From Maribacter sp. PR1 (GTDB taxonomy: Bacteria > Bacteroidota > Bacteroidia > Flavobacteriales > Flavobacteriaceae): DNA of 64,000 nt. Location of the stretch: assembly GCF_028464145.1 (NCBI RefSeq), contig NZ_JAQPCG010000007.1:186001-250000 (forward strand). The letters are read 5' to 3'. Under the pieces are notes generated by a model. That model was given only the letters and a program-made list of their open reading frames with translations, did not search any database and was not told the DNA's origin. Positions 39,328 to 47,368 of the stretch are shown here, piece by piece (position 1 is the first letter of the stretch; every line of letters starts with the position of its first letter). Made by a program: the position numbers and the translations under genes.

Positions 39328-40341
39328 TTAACTCAACTCGATATGAAACATTTCGTTCAATTTTTTAATTTGCTCCGGCCGTCCCAATACAATTACTTTA
39401 CTTTTGGGTTGTAATTGAAGGTCAGCTTCAGGGTTGATAATATATTCACCATCAGGTGCTATGTAACCGATTATAGTACAACCCGTTTTTTTCCTTAGAT
39501 CTAAATCCCTCAAGGAATTACAATCTAGCTGGTCCGAAAAATCCTCAATGGCCACCTCCTCCAAATTCGTGGTATGTTCCCCTTCTATCGATAGTTTATC
39601 CATAAAGGTTATAAGGTCTGGCATTACTACCAATGAAGCCATATGGTCTCCTCCAATCTTATCTGGCATAATAACCTTATTCGCTCCTGCCAATTGTAAT
39701 TTTCTTTGGGAGGTTACCTGTGATGCCCTACTAATAATAAATAATTTCGAATTTAATTGCCTGGCCGTCAGCACCACGAACAAATTGGCAGCATCATCTG
39801 GAAGAGTCACGATTAAATACTGGGCCCTGTCTAGGCCAGCCGCCATCAAAACTTCGTCCTCACTGGCATCACCCTCCATAAACAGGATTTCATCTTCATA
39901 CCTTTCCAATAGTTCCTTGTCCTTTTCTATAACTACAAAAGGTTTTTTATAAGCCTTTAGCCTTTCCGCGGCCTGCATTCCGTTTCGCCCAAAACCACAG
40001 ACGACCACGTGATTTGATAATTTTTCAATGGTATTTTTCACTTTCTTCAACTTTAATAATTGTGGACTATTTCTGCTTAGGATATATTCCGTAATTACGG
40101 ATATGGCAAAACCAACGATAAAAACGCTGGTAACTATTAGTATAACGGTGAAAATTTTTCCCTCTGGTCCCATGGGGCGTACCTCCGAAAATCCCACGGT
40201 GGTCACCGTAATAATGGTCATGTAAAATGCATCTATCCAAGAATAATCGGAGATAAAACGGTATCCCAAAACACCAAAGAACAACACCGTTAGCATTAGG
40301 GTCAACGCCAAGTAGATTTTAGACCGAAATAATTTCATCAT
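39328..40341 (-). CDS. Potassium channel with TrkA-N/TrkA-C (RCK) domains
   Basis: A 337-aa protein with two transmembrane helices around an ion-channel pore loop (TVTTVGFSEV, near residue 48), a TrkA-N Rossmann domain (NHVVVCGFGRNGMQAAERLK, about 110-230) and a TrkA-C domain (about 245-335). This is the two-helix Kch/MthK-like architecture, gating K+ flow by ligand binding to the RCK domain. The filter reads TVGFSE rather than TVGYGD. A second ATG directly follows the first. It begins 3 bp after the stop of the PspC gene, so the two are probably co-transcribed. Confidence 0.9.
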   Translation of the reverse strand: MMKLFRSKIYLALTLMLTVLFFGVLGYRFISDYSWIDAFYMTIITVTTVGFSEVRPMGPEGKIFTVILIVTSVFIVGFAISVITEYILSRNSPQLLKLKKVKNTIEKLSNHVVVCGFGRNGMQAAERLKAYKKPFVVIEKDKELLERYEDEILFMEGDASEDEVLMAAGLDRAQYLIVTLPDDAANLFVVLTARQLNSKLFIISRASQVTSQRKLQLAGANKVIMPDKIGGDHMASLVVMPDLITFMDKLSIEGEHTTNLEEVAIEDFSDQLDCNSLRDLDLRKKTGCTIIGYIAPDGEYIINPEADLQLQPKSKVIVLGRPEQIKKLNEMFHIELS

Positions 40342-40344
40342 ATC

Positions 40345-40572
40345 TTACAAATCAAAAACGGAAGTTCTTTTGGTATAGACCAAATCCTTTATTTTTAACC
40401 AAAAAGCCAAAAACAGGTATAAGGCAAATCCAAATCCCAATGTGACAAAAGTAAGATAGATGAATGAGGTTCTAACGACCCTTGCCCTAATCCCAAGCCG
40501 GTCCGCAATTCGTCTACATACCTCAAACCCTCTTTTCTGAAGATAATGCAACAAATTGTAAAAAACTTTCAT
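40345..40572 (-). CDS. PspC domain protein
   Basis: A 75-aa protein with the PspC fold: an N-terminal basic segment (LQKRGFEVCRRIADRLGIRA), a transmembrane helix (SFIYLTFVTLGFGFALYLFLAFWL, about 36-60, given by its ends) and a short cytoplasmic tail. PspC proteins take part in the envelope stress response; small single-domain versions are common in Bacteroidota and their exact role is unclear. It lies directly upstream of the K+ channel gene. Confidence 0.85.
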   Translation of the reverse strand: MKVFYNLLHYLQKRGFEVCRRIADRLGIRARVVRTSFIYLTFVTLGFGFALYLFLAFWLKIKDLVYTKRTSVFDL

Positions 40573-40671
40573 CCGTTCAACTTTTATTCCTTCTTAAATT
40601 TAGGTGTAACTTACCATTAAATATCGCTATTGTAACAAAGATTGATTATGGCTCATTACCTAAGGCTAAAA

Positions 40672-41952
40672 TTAGGGCTTTAAATTCAATAAATCTGCTC
40701 CAACTGCACACTGTAAGCATTTATTCTTTGTACAATAGTTATTATATAGTTGTAACAAAGACTGGCTATCCCTTGCAGAATTTACTGAAATTCCAATGTT
40801 TTTATAGTTATCTATTATGTTATTGCTTTCTTCCTTAATCCCATGAATCATAGAAAAAAGGGACTCGTTCATAGGATTGCCCTTACGTTTTTGATGACAA
40901 AACCTCAATGGAATTATTGTATTAATTATCAAAAGTTCTACAAATTTTGTAGAAAGCAATTTGGATGACACTTTTGAAACCTTACCGAAAGTATAATGGG
41001 AATCCCAATATGTACTGGCCCTAATTTTGAACAAATTGTATAATTCATCGTCACTACAATACATAACAGAATTAAACAAGTTATTAGTACCAGCATATAG
41101 AGTGGCAAACTGGGACAACCGAATTGTAGGAAAGTTATTAGGTCTTAGTTTAAAAAAAGAAATACTGGATGCAATCGTGTTATCAAGATTATACTTATGA
41201 CTCAAATATTCAAATGACTTTTTAAGTTCCTGGTAATATGAATCTGTAATATTATCGAATTGTAAAAGACCGCCCATACCAAATAATAGACTCTCCAGCT
41301 CCATGGGCTTTTCAATTAAATGGCGAACGATTGAAAAGTCGAAGTTCTTACCGATATGAAAGAAAGCTTCCCCATTGATTTTTGAACCAAAATTCTTTAA
41401 CAATAATACAAAGAGTACTTTTTCCCAATCATTATTAAATTCTTTTAAGAGACTAAAGATTATTTTGGACTTATCTTCTAGTCGCTCTATAAATAATCGC
41501 TCTAGCCAGTTGTTAAAGTCAAAATTTGAAACTACATCAATATCCTTGCTGCAATTAATAAATCCAACATCCCTTGTAAGCATTAAGTTTCGATAGTTAC
41601 CTAACAAATTAGAGTCTACATAATTTTTTAGCTCTAAAGCAGGTATGTTGGTTCCATCTGGTCTATAGACGGATACATCATCATTCCATACTACATGAAG
41701 AATGACATTGTCATAGTTTCTATCCTCTTGGTGGTTATGGGCAAACCAATCTGAGGAATTAATATGGATTTCAACATTACCGGCCCAAAATTGACCGTCA
41801 ATTCTAATCTGGGCATTAAAAAAATCTGGACCGCTTAATTTATTGTGACTTCCTGAATGCAAAATTGACACGCTTTCCCCGTTTGAGGTCGTGAGATCAA
41901 GCTTGGGGAATTTCTTATACATCCAGATATAGTGAAGTAAATCTTCTCGCAT
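40672..41952 (-). CDS. DUF2851 family protein
   Basis: A 426-aa protein of the DUF2851 family, common in Bacteroidota and of unknown function. The start (MREDLLHYIWMYKKFPKLDL) and the conserved N-terminal block with SGPDFFNAQIRIDGQFWAGN and NVEIHINSSDWFAHNHQED are typical. There is no signal peptide. The C-terminal half contains several Cys (NNYCTKNKCLQCAVG), possibly a metal site. It is a single gene between a hairpin and a 99-bp gap without features. Confidence 0.85.
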   Translation of the reverse strand: MREDLLHYIWMYKKFPKLDLTTSNGESVSILHSGSHNKLSGPDFFNAQIRIDGQFWAGNVEIHINSSDWFAHNHQEDRNYDNVILHVVWNDDVSVYRPDGTNIPALELKNYVDSNLLGNYRNLMLTRDVGFINCSKDIDVVSNFDFNNWLERLFIERLEDKSKIIFSLLKEFNNDWEKVLFVLLLKNFGSKINGEAFFHIGKNFDFSIVRHLIEKPMELESLLFGMGGLLQFDNITDSYYQELKKSFEYLSHKYNLDNTIASSISFFKLRPNNFPTIRLSQFATLYAGTNNLFNSVMYCSDDELYNLFKIRASTYWDSHYTFGKVSKVSSKLLSTKFVELLIINTIIPLRFCHQKRKGNPMNESLFSMIHGIKEESNNIIDNYKNIGISVNSARDSQSLLQLYNNYCTKNKCLQCAVGADLLNLKP

Positions 41953-41963
41953 GCCTTTGAATT

Positions 41964-41987
41964 AAAAGACCCGCACAAGGCGGGTCT
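41964..41987 (-). terminator. Hairpin terminator after the rhodanese gene
   Basis: AGACCCGC and GCGGGTCT pair around ACAAG, followed on the minus strand by TTTT AATT. The stem is perfect, the T tract short. It lies between the rhodanese gene (stop at 42012) and the DUF2851 gene. Confidence 0.72.
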
Positions 41988-42011
41988 ACAATTTAAGTAA
42001 TTAAATTAATT

Positions 42012-42323
42012 TCACTCTGCAACTTCACCTTCCCAATTCATAAATCCACCTTCTAAATTGTAGGCATTCTCAAATCCTAGACTATTCATTATAGCACAAG
42101 CCTGTCCTGATCTATTACCGGACCTGCAATACACATAATAATTTTTAGTTTTATCCAATTTCTCTAATTCGTCAATAAATTCCTGACCTTTATAAATATC
42201 AATGTTCGTGGAATTGGGAATATACCCCTCATCGACCTCGTCCTCTGTACGAACATCAAGAATAAATGCATTTTCATCGCTCTCTAATTGAGAGGACCAT
42301 TCCTCCTGTGCTAAATCTGCCAT
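42012..42323 (-). CDS. Rhodanese-like domain protein
   Basis: A 103-aa single-domain rhodanese, likely a cytoplasmic sulfurtransferase. ATG at 42323 is preferred; a TTG five codons earlier is in frame. The domain runs from FILDVRTEDEVDEGYIPNST to the active-site loop VYCRSGNRSGQA, with the catalytic Cys followed by a basic loop, and ends in EGGFMNWEG. The partner sulfur acceptor is unknown. It is divergent from marR; a TATTTTTG at 42336-42343 on the minus strand may be its -7 element. Confidence 0.92.
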   Translation of the reverse strand: MADLAQEEWSSQLESDENAFILDVRTEDEVDEGYIPNSTNIDIYKGQEFIDELEKLDKTKNYYVYCRSGNRSGQACAIMNSLGFENAYNLEGGFMNWEGEVAE

Positions 42324-42427
42324 AATACTTTTTTTCAAAAATAACAGATTTAACTCAAAACACTAAAAAATAGTTTTAACAAAATTTTACGGATTATAAA
42401 CAACAAAAACTGTAAAAATAAAATTAC

Positions 42428-42443
42428 ATTTGTATATACAAAT
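42428..42443. promoter_or_regulatory. 16-bp palindrome, likely MarR operator
   Basis: ATTTGTATATACAAAT is a perfect palindrome ending 11 bp before the marR ATG at 42455. MarR regulators bind 16-20 bp near-palindromes at their own promoters, so autoregulation is likely (inferred). A related half-site, TTGTTTGTACA, follows it. Confidence 0.72.
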
Positions 42444-42454
42444 ATTGTTTGTAC

Positions 42455-42901
42455 ATGAATGTTGAGGAAATAATTAAGACGAATAAGGATATTCCTATTG
42501 AAACTAGGACGATTATTCATTTGGCTTTGGTTAATAACAAAGTGTCTGAAATAATGACTTGCACTTTAAAACCCTTTGGCTTATCAATTCAACAGTTTAA
42601 TGTATTGCGTATTTTGAGAGGGCAAGGTAAGAAACCAGCTAACCTATCTACTATCAACGATAGAATGGTGACTAAAATGAGTAACACCACACGTTTAGTT
42701 GATAAATTGATGGCAAAAGGATATGTAGAACGAAACATATGCCCTCACAACAGAAGAAAAGTTGAAATTAAGATTACCGAAAATGGCCTGAAGATTCTTG
42801 AGGATATTGATGGCATAAAAATTGAAACGGAAAAGAAAATAATTCAAAACTTTACAAATCAAGAATTAATAAAGCTAAACGAATTATTGGATAAATTTTA
42901 A
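42455..42901 (+). CDS. MarR family transcriptional regulator
   Basis: A 148-aa winged-helix repressor of the MarR family. ATG at 42455 is used; a TTG two codons earlier is in frame. The recognition region is visible as PANLSTINDRMVTKMSNTTR (helix-turn-helix, about 65-85), and the wing as VEIKITENGLKILEDID. The start segment (NVEEIIKTNKDIPIETRTII) forms the dimerisation helices. It is the first gene of a three-gene cluster with a nitroreductase and YceI, which it probably represses; the ligand is unknown. Confidence 0.93.
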   Translation: MNVEEIIKTNKDIPIETRTIIHLALVNNKVSEIMTCTLKPFGLSIQQFNVLRILRGQGKKPANLSTINDRMVTKMSNTTRLVDKLMAKGYVERNICPHNRRKVEIKITENGLKILEDIDGIKIETEKKIIQNFTNQELIKLNELLDKF

Positions 42902-42908
42902 AAAGAAC

Positions 42909-43541
42909 ATGAAAGAAATAATCAAGGATTTAAATTGGCGTTATGCTACCAAAAAATTTGATAGTACTAAAAAGGTAAGCCAAGAAGACCTGGACACGCT
43001 CCTCGAGGCTACAAGACTTAGTGCCTCCTCTTACGGATTACAACCATATCACATATTTGTTGTAGAAAACAGTTCATTACGTGAAAGGTTGAAACCACAT
43101 TCTTGGAACCAATCACAAATCACGGACGCCTCCCACCTTATCATATTTTCGAATAGGAATTCTTTTGGAGAAGAACTTGTTGACAATTATTTGGAAAATG
43201 TGATGGAGACCAGAGGTCTTTCCTCAGATGCAATTAAAGGGTATTCAGAATTCATGAAGTCAAAGCTAATGGGCCTATCTGATGATGATAAAAGTAATTG
43301 GACTTCCAAGCAAACCTATATCGCCCTTGGTAATTTGATGACCGTGGCTGCTTCCTTAAAAATAGATACTTGTGCCATGGAAGGATTTGAAGCTGAAAAG
43401 TATGATGAAATTCTTGGTTTGGAAAACCAAAACCTCAGCACAACTGTAGTTTTGGCTGTAGGTTACCGCTCAAGATCAGATGAAACACAGCACTTACCTA
43501 AAGTAAGGCATTCAAAAGAAAAATTATTTACCCATTTATAA
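42909..43541 (+). CDS. Nitroreductase family NAD(P)H-dependent oxidoreductase
   Basis: A 210-aa FMN-dependent oxidoreductase of the nitroreductase family. FMN-phosphate contacts are likely in WRYATKKFDSTKKV near the start. Other family segments are EATRLSASSYGLQPYHIFVV and QTYIALGNLMTVAASLKIDT, plus CAMEGFEAEKYDEILGL. Likely cytoplasmic, two-electron reduction of nitro compounds, quinones or flavins; physiological substrate unknown. It starts 7 bp after marR, so the pair is one transcript and probably derepressed by the MarR ligand. Confidence 0.92.
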   Translation: MKEIIKDLNWRYATKKFDSTKKVSQEDLDTLLEATRLSASSYGLQPYHIFVVENSSLRERLKPHSWNQSQITDASHLIIFSNRNSFGEELVDNYLENVMETRGLSSDAIKGYSEFMKSKLMGLSDDDKSNWTSKQTYIALGNLMTVAASLKIDTCAMEGFEAEKYDEILGLENQNLSTTVVLAVGYRSRSDETQHLPKVRHSKEKLFTHL

Positions 43542-43577
43542 ACCATTAACATTTATTCAAAAATTTAAATTAAAAAC

Positions 43578-44159
43578 ATGAAAAAGACAGTTTTAAGTAT
43601 TGCATTGGCAGTAGTTTTCGGATTTTCCGCAACGGCTAATTCTCCTATTGATGATGAGAAAAAAGAAGTAAACGTAAGTGAAAGTAAAGTAACTTGGAAA
43701 GGTTACAAAGTAACGGGCTCACATGAAGGAACCATTGCCCTAAAATCTGGACATTTGATGATGGACGGTAACAAATTGACTGGTGGTGAATTTGTTGTTG
43801 ACATGACCTCTATAAATAATTTGGACATGGCCTCCGGTGAAGGCAAAGAAAAGTTGGAAGGTCACCTTAAATCAGATGATTTTTTTGGTGTAGATACGTA
43901 TCCAACTGCCAAATTGGAAATAACATCAGCAGAGTCCATGAACAAAAATTCATATTCCGTTAAAGGAGATTTGACAATTAAGGGAAAAACAAACCCTATA
44001 ACTTTTGTCGTATCCATTTATGAAAACAAGGCTACTGCCACTTTGAAAATTGACCGGGCTAACTATGATGTAAGATATGGTTCAGGTAGTTTCTTTGACA
44101 ATCTTGGTGACAAGACTATCTACGATGAATTTGACTTGGTAGTAGATTTAGCTATCTAA
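43578..44159 (+). CDS. YceI family secreted protein
   Basis: A 193-aa protein of the YceI family: periplasmic lipocalin-like beta-barrels that bind isoprenoid-type lipids. The signal peptide ends near FGFSATANS (residues 1-21). Family features are SKVTWKGYKVTGSHEGTIAL, the strand LEGHLKSDDFFGVDTYPTAK and the end FDNLGDKTIYDEFDLVVDL. It lies 36 bp after the nitroreductase gene in the same direction and ends at a strong terminator, so it is probably the last gene of the marR cluster. Confidence 0.94.
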   Translation: MKKTVLSIALAVVFGFSATANSPIDDEKKEVNVSESKVTWKGYKVTGSHEGTIALKSGHLMMDGNKLTGGEFVVDMTSINNLDMASGEGKEKLEGHLKSDDFFGVDTYPTAKLEITSAESMNKNSYSVKGDLTIKGKTNPITFVVSIYENKATATLKIDRANYDVRYGSGSFFDNLGDKTIYDEFDLVVDLAI

Positions 44160-44199
44160 AAGCAATAGTAACAACCAAAAATGGTTGGTGTGTTTAAGG

Positions 44200-44232
44200 T
44201 CCTCTTGAAATCTATTCAAGAGGATTTTTTTT
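44200..44232 (+). terminator. Intrinsic terminator after yceI
   Basis: TCCTCTTGAA pairs with TTCAAGAGGA (10 bp perfect) around ATCTA and is followed by eight T. It isolates the marR-nitroreductase-yceI unit from the trp operon. Confidence 0.93.
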
Positions 44233-44242
44233 AAAAATTAAA

Positions 44243-44273
44243 TTTGCGGGTTAAAATTTCCTTTTTATATTTA
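44243..44273 (+). promoter_or_regulatory. Putative trp operon promoter
   Basis: TTTG at 44243-44246, a 19-nt spacer and TATATTTA at 44266-44273 fit TTG-N19-TAnnTTTG with one mismatch (final A for G). Transcription would begin close to the leader ATG at 44279, giving a nearly leaderless leader peptide. Confidence 0.62.
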
Positions 44274-44278
44274 CGGCA

Positions 44279-44332
44279 ATGAAAACAAACATAAAAAACT
44301 GGTGGTGGAATAACTTGCGACAATCTTCGTGA
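44279..44332 (+). CDS. trpL: trp operon leader peptide (three tandem Trp codons)
   Basis: A 17-codon reading frame, MKTNIKNWWWNNLRQSS, with TGG TGG TGG at 44300-44308. A rho-independent hairpin follows at 44359, and trpE starts 71 bp after the leader stop. This is the classical arrangement for attenuation by ribosome stalling: low charged Trp-tRNA stalls translation at the Trp codons and prevents formation of the terminator. The gene is too short for size-based gene callers. The functional reading is inferred from this arrangement; translation has not been shown. Confidence 0.9.
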   Translation: MKTNIKNWWWNNLRQSS

Positions 44333-44358
44333 GCCGGTTCTCCATTTTTAAAATATAG

Positions 44359-44386
44359 AGGCTTGTCATCACGACAGGCCTTTTTT
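44359..44386 (+). terminator. trp attenuator (Trp-regulated terminator)
   Basis: AGGCTTGTC pairs with GACAGGCCT (one G-U) around ATCAC, then a T run. An alternative pairing is possible: the upstream AGCC (44332-44335) and GACA (44319-44322) can pair with GGCT and TGTC (44360-44367). Stalling at the Trp codons could expose this antiterminator. Confidence 0.85.
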
Positions 44387-44403
44387 AATTTATAGCATCA
44401 ATC

Positions 44404-45801
44404 ATGTCATATACACTTAAGACATACTCCAAAAAAATATTGGCAGACACCATTACTCCTGTCAGTGTCTATTTAAAAATCAGGGACAAATACCCCAATA
44501 GTATTTTATTGGAGAGTAGTGATTATCACGCAAACGACAATAGCTTTTCCTATATCTGCTGTAACCCTATAGCCTCTATAAAAGTTAAGGATGAAAAAAT
44601 AAACAAGGAATTTCCGGATGGTTCCACTGAAGAACTGGATATTGATAAAAACATGGATGTCACAAATGAAATTGATGTGTTTAGTAAAAGCTTCAATGTT
44701 GCCAATCAGGACTATAAATTCATAACTAATGGTCTTTTTGGCTTTATGGCATATGATGCCGTTCGCTATTTCGAGGATATAGAAATCTCCAGAAAGGAAA
44801 ATTCAATAGAAATCCCGGATATTTTTTATGCTGTTTACAAAAATGTAATTGCCATAAATCACTTTAAAAATGAAGCATACATTTTTGCTCATTGTTTTGA
44901 ATCGGAAAATAATATTCCAGAAATTGAACGGCTTTTAAATGTAAAATCATTTGCCTCTTATAATTTCACTAAAGAAGGTGAGGTTAAAACAAATCTGGAG
45001 GACGAAGAATACAAGAAACACGTAGAATTGGCAAAAAAACATTGCAAGCGAGGAGATGTTTTTCAGTTAGTGCTTTCCAGAAGGTTTTCTCAAAAATTTA
45101 AAGGTGATGAATTCAATGTTTATAGGGCATTGCGTTCCATTAACCCTTCCCCCTATCTTTTCTTTTTCGATTATGGGAATTTTAAAATATTCGGCAGCTC
45201 ACCAGAAGCACAGCTTATTGTTAAGGATGGAAAAGCAGAAATACACCCTATTGCAGGAACGTATAAACGCACGGGAAATGACGAAAAAGATGCTGAATTG
45301 GCAAAAAAATTAGCCCAGGATGATAAGGAAAATAGTGAACATGTTATGCTCGTAGATCTTGCAAGAAATGACCTAAGCCGGAACGGTAACATGGTTCATG
45401 TAGATACTTATAGGGAGGTTCAATACTTTTCTCATGTAATTCACTTAGTTTCCAAGGTTACTGGAATGAAAAAACAGGATATATCTACCCTAAAAATAGT
45501 TGCAGATACTTTTCCTGCGGGAACATTAAGCGGAGCTCCTAAGCATATGGCAATGCAACTCATAGAAAAATATGAAACAACAAGTCGTAGTTATTACGGA
45601 GGTGCCATCGGCTTTATGGATTTTAATGGAAACTTTAACCATGCCATAATGATAAGAACGTTCCTCAGCAAAAACCATGAACTCCATTTTCAAGCAGGAG
45701 CAGGACTTGTGGCTGCCTCAGATGCAGATGACGAACTACAAGAGACATACAATAAATTGGGAGCTTTAAACAAAGCTTTGGAAATCGCTGAAACTATCTA
45801 A
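44404..45801 (+). CDS. trpE: Anthranilate synthase component I
   Basis: Converts chorismate with ammonia from TrpG to anthranilate; 465 aa. The chorismate-binding core is visible: RGDVFQLVLSRRFSQKFKGD, IFGSSPEAQLIV, HPIAGTYKRTGNDE, DLARNDLSRNG, FPAGTLSGAPKHMAMQLIEK and the C-terminal FQAGAGLVAASDADDELQET. The N-terminal domain carries the probable Trp-feedback site (SILLESSDYHANDNSFSYIC, LLES motif). Last base of its stop directly precedes the ATG of trpG, giving a coupled heterodimer. Confidence 0.96.
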   Translation: MSYTLKTYSKKILADTITPVSVYLKIRDKYPNSILLESSDYHANDNSFSYICCNPIASIKVKDEKINKEFPDGSTEELDIDKNMDVTNEIDVFSKSFNVANQDYKFITNGLFGFMAYDAVRYFEDIEISRKENSIEIPDIFYAVYKNVIAINHFKNEAYIFAHCFESENNIPEIERLLNVKSFASYNFTKEGEVKTNLEDEEYKKHVELAKKHCKRGDVFQLVLSRRFSQKFKGDEFNVYRALRSINPSPYLFFFDYGNFKIFGSSPEAQLIVKDGKAEIHPIAGTYKRTGNDEKDAELAKKLAQDDKENSEHVMLVDLARNDLSRNGNMVHVDTYREVQYFSHVIHLVSKVTGMKKQDISTLKIVADTFPAGTLSGAPKHMAMQLIEKYETTSRSYYGGAIGFMDFNGNFNHAIMIRTFLSKNHELHFQAGAGLVAASDADDELQETYNKLGALNKALEIAETI

Positions 45802-46368
45802 ATGGCAAGGAGGATATTAATGATCGATAATTATGATAGCTTCACCTTTAATCTGGTGCACTATTTAGAGGATTTGGGATGCGAGGTTGTTGTAAAACGA
45901 AATGACCAACTCACCTTGGAAGAAGTTGATGATTATAGTGAACTAGTACTTTCACCAGGACCCGGGATTCCAGACGAAGCCGGATTATTAAAACCAATCA
46001 TAAAAAAATACGCTTCTACAAAAAGAATATTTGGAGTTTGTTTAGGACAACAGGCGATTGCCGAAGTCTTCGGTGGGACACTAATTAATTTGGACCAAGT
46101 CTATCATGGTGTAGCCACCAAGATTAGAATCGAAGTTAATGACTACATTTTTAACGGACTTCAAAAAGATATTGAAATAGGAAGATATCACTCTTGGGTA
46201 GTAGACCCCAATTTGCCAGACTGTCTTGAAGCTACCTCTTTTGATAAAAACGGTCAAATTATGTCTTTAAGACATAAAATATATGATGTTAGGGCCGTTC
46301 AATTTCACCCGGAATCCGTTTTAACGCCAAGTGGTAAACAAATGTTAGAGAACTGGTTAAAGCACTAA
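45802..46368 (+). CDS. trpG: Anthranilate synthase component II (glutamine amidotransferase)
   Basis: A 188-aa class I glutamine amidotransferase that supplies ammonia to TrpE. The start IDNYDSFTFNLVHYLEDLG, oxyanion region LSPGPGIPDEAG, nucleophile elbow GVCLGQQAIAEVFGG (Cys near residue 80) and terminal FHPESVLTPSG with His and Glu complete the triad. A trpG-only subunit in a trp operon could in principle also serve para-aminobenzoate synthesis. Confidence 0.95.
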   Translation: MARRILMIDNYDSFTFNLVHYLEDLGCEVVVKRNDQLTLEEVDDYSELVLSPGPGIPDEAGLLKPIIKKYASTKRIFGVCLGQQAIAEVFGGTLINLDQVYHGVATKIRIEVNDYIFNGLQKDIEIGRYHSWVVDPNLPDCLEATSFDKNGQIMSLRHKIYDVRAVQFHPESVLTPSGKQMLENWLKH

Positions 46369-46372
46369 AAAA

Positions 46373-47368
46373 ATGAAAAAAACATTAAATAAACTTATTA
46401 ATCACGAAATCCTAGAAAAAGAGGATGCCAAACAGATTTTGGTAAACATCGCAAAGGGGGACTACAACACGAGTCAAATCGCCGCTTTCCTGACTGTCTA
46501 TATGATGCGCAGCGTAACCATAGAAGAATTGGAAGGATTTCGAGATGCATTGCTGGATTTATGCTTAGCTGTTGATCTGTCCGAATATAATCCAATTGAT
46601 CTTTGTGGTACGGGAGGTGACGGTAAAGACACCTTTAACATTTCTACACTGGCATCCTTCGTTACAGCTGGTGCCGGTGTTAAGGTTACCAAGCATGGCA
46701 ACTATGGGGTTTCCTCCAAATGTGGTAGCAGTAATGTGATGGAGTTCCTGGGTATCAAGTTTAGTAGTGAAGCTGATTTTCTAAAAAAATCGATTGAAGA
46801 AGCAGGTATTTGTGTACTTCATGCTCCCCTATTTCATCCTGCTATGAAAAATGTAGCGCCCATACGAAGGGAATTGGCTGTAAAAACATTCTTTAATATG
46901 TTGGGACCTATGGTTAATCCTGCATTCCCAAAAAATCAAATGGTAGGTGTGTTCAATTTAGAATTGGCTCGAATGTATGGTTATCTCTACCAAAACACAG
47001 ATAAAAAATTCACGGTATTACACGCTTTGGACGGTTATGATGAAATTAGCTTAACCGGAGAGACCAAGACTATTTCCAATGGGTCCGAAGGTATGTTAAA
47101 ACCGTCGGACTTTGGCGTCGATAGTATTTCAGCTTCAGAAATTGTTGGAGGTGCAGGAATTCCCGAATCTGCCCAAATCTTTATGAACGTTTTGAACGGA
47201 AGAGGTACGGAGGCACAAAATAACGTGGTTTGCGCCAATGCGGGAGTCGCCATTAGTACGGTAAACAATTTAACACCTAAGGAAGGTTTTGAAATTGCCA
47301 AAGAATCCCTATTGAATGGTAATGGATTAAAGGCATTAAAAAAATTACAGGCAATTAGTGCAGCATGA
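46373..47368 (+). CDS. trpD: Anthranilate phosphoribosyltransferase
   Basis: Transfers the phosphoribosyl group of PRPP to anthranilate. 331 aa; motifs are PIDLCGTGGDGKDTFNISTL near residue 75, KHGNYGVSSKCGSSNVMEFL near 105 and IRRELAVKTFFNMLGPMVNP near 165. These match the PRPP and anthranilate sites of the family. It overlaps trpC by four bases (ATGA), indicating translational coupling. Confidence 0.96.
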   Translation: MKKTLNKLINHEILEKEDAKQILVNIAKGDYNTSQIAAFLTVYMMRSVTIEELEGFRDALLDLCLAVDLSEYNPIDLCGTGGDGKDTFNISTLASFVTAGAGVKVTKHGNYGVSSKCGSSNVMEFLGIKFSSEADFLKKSIEEAGICVLHAPLFHPAMKNVAPIRRELAVKTFFNMLGPMVNPAFPKNQMVGVFNLELARMYGYLYQNTDKKFTVLHALDGYDEISLTGETKTISNGSEGMLKPSDFGVDSISASEIVGGAGIPESAQIFMNVLNGRGTEAQNNVVCANAGVAISTVNNLTPKEGFEIAKESLLNGNGLKALKKLQAISAA

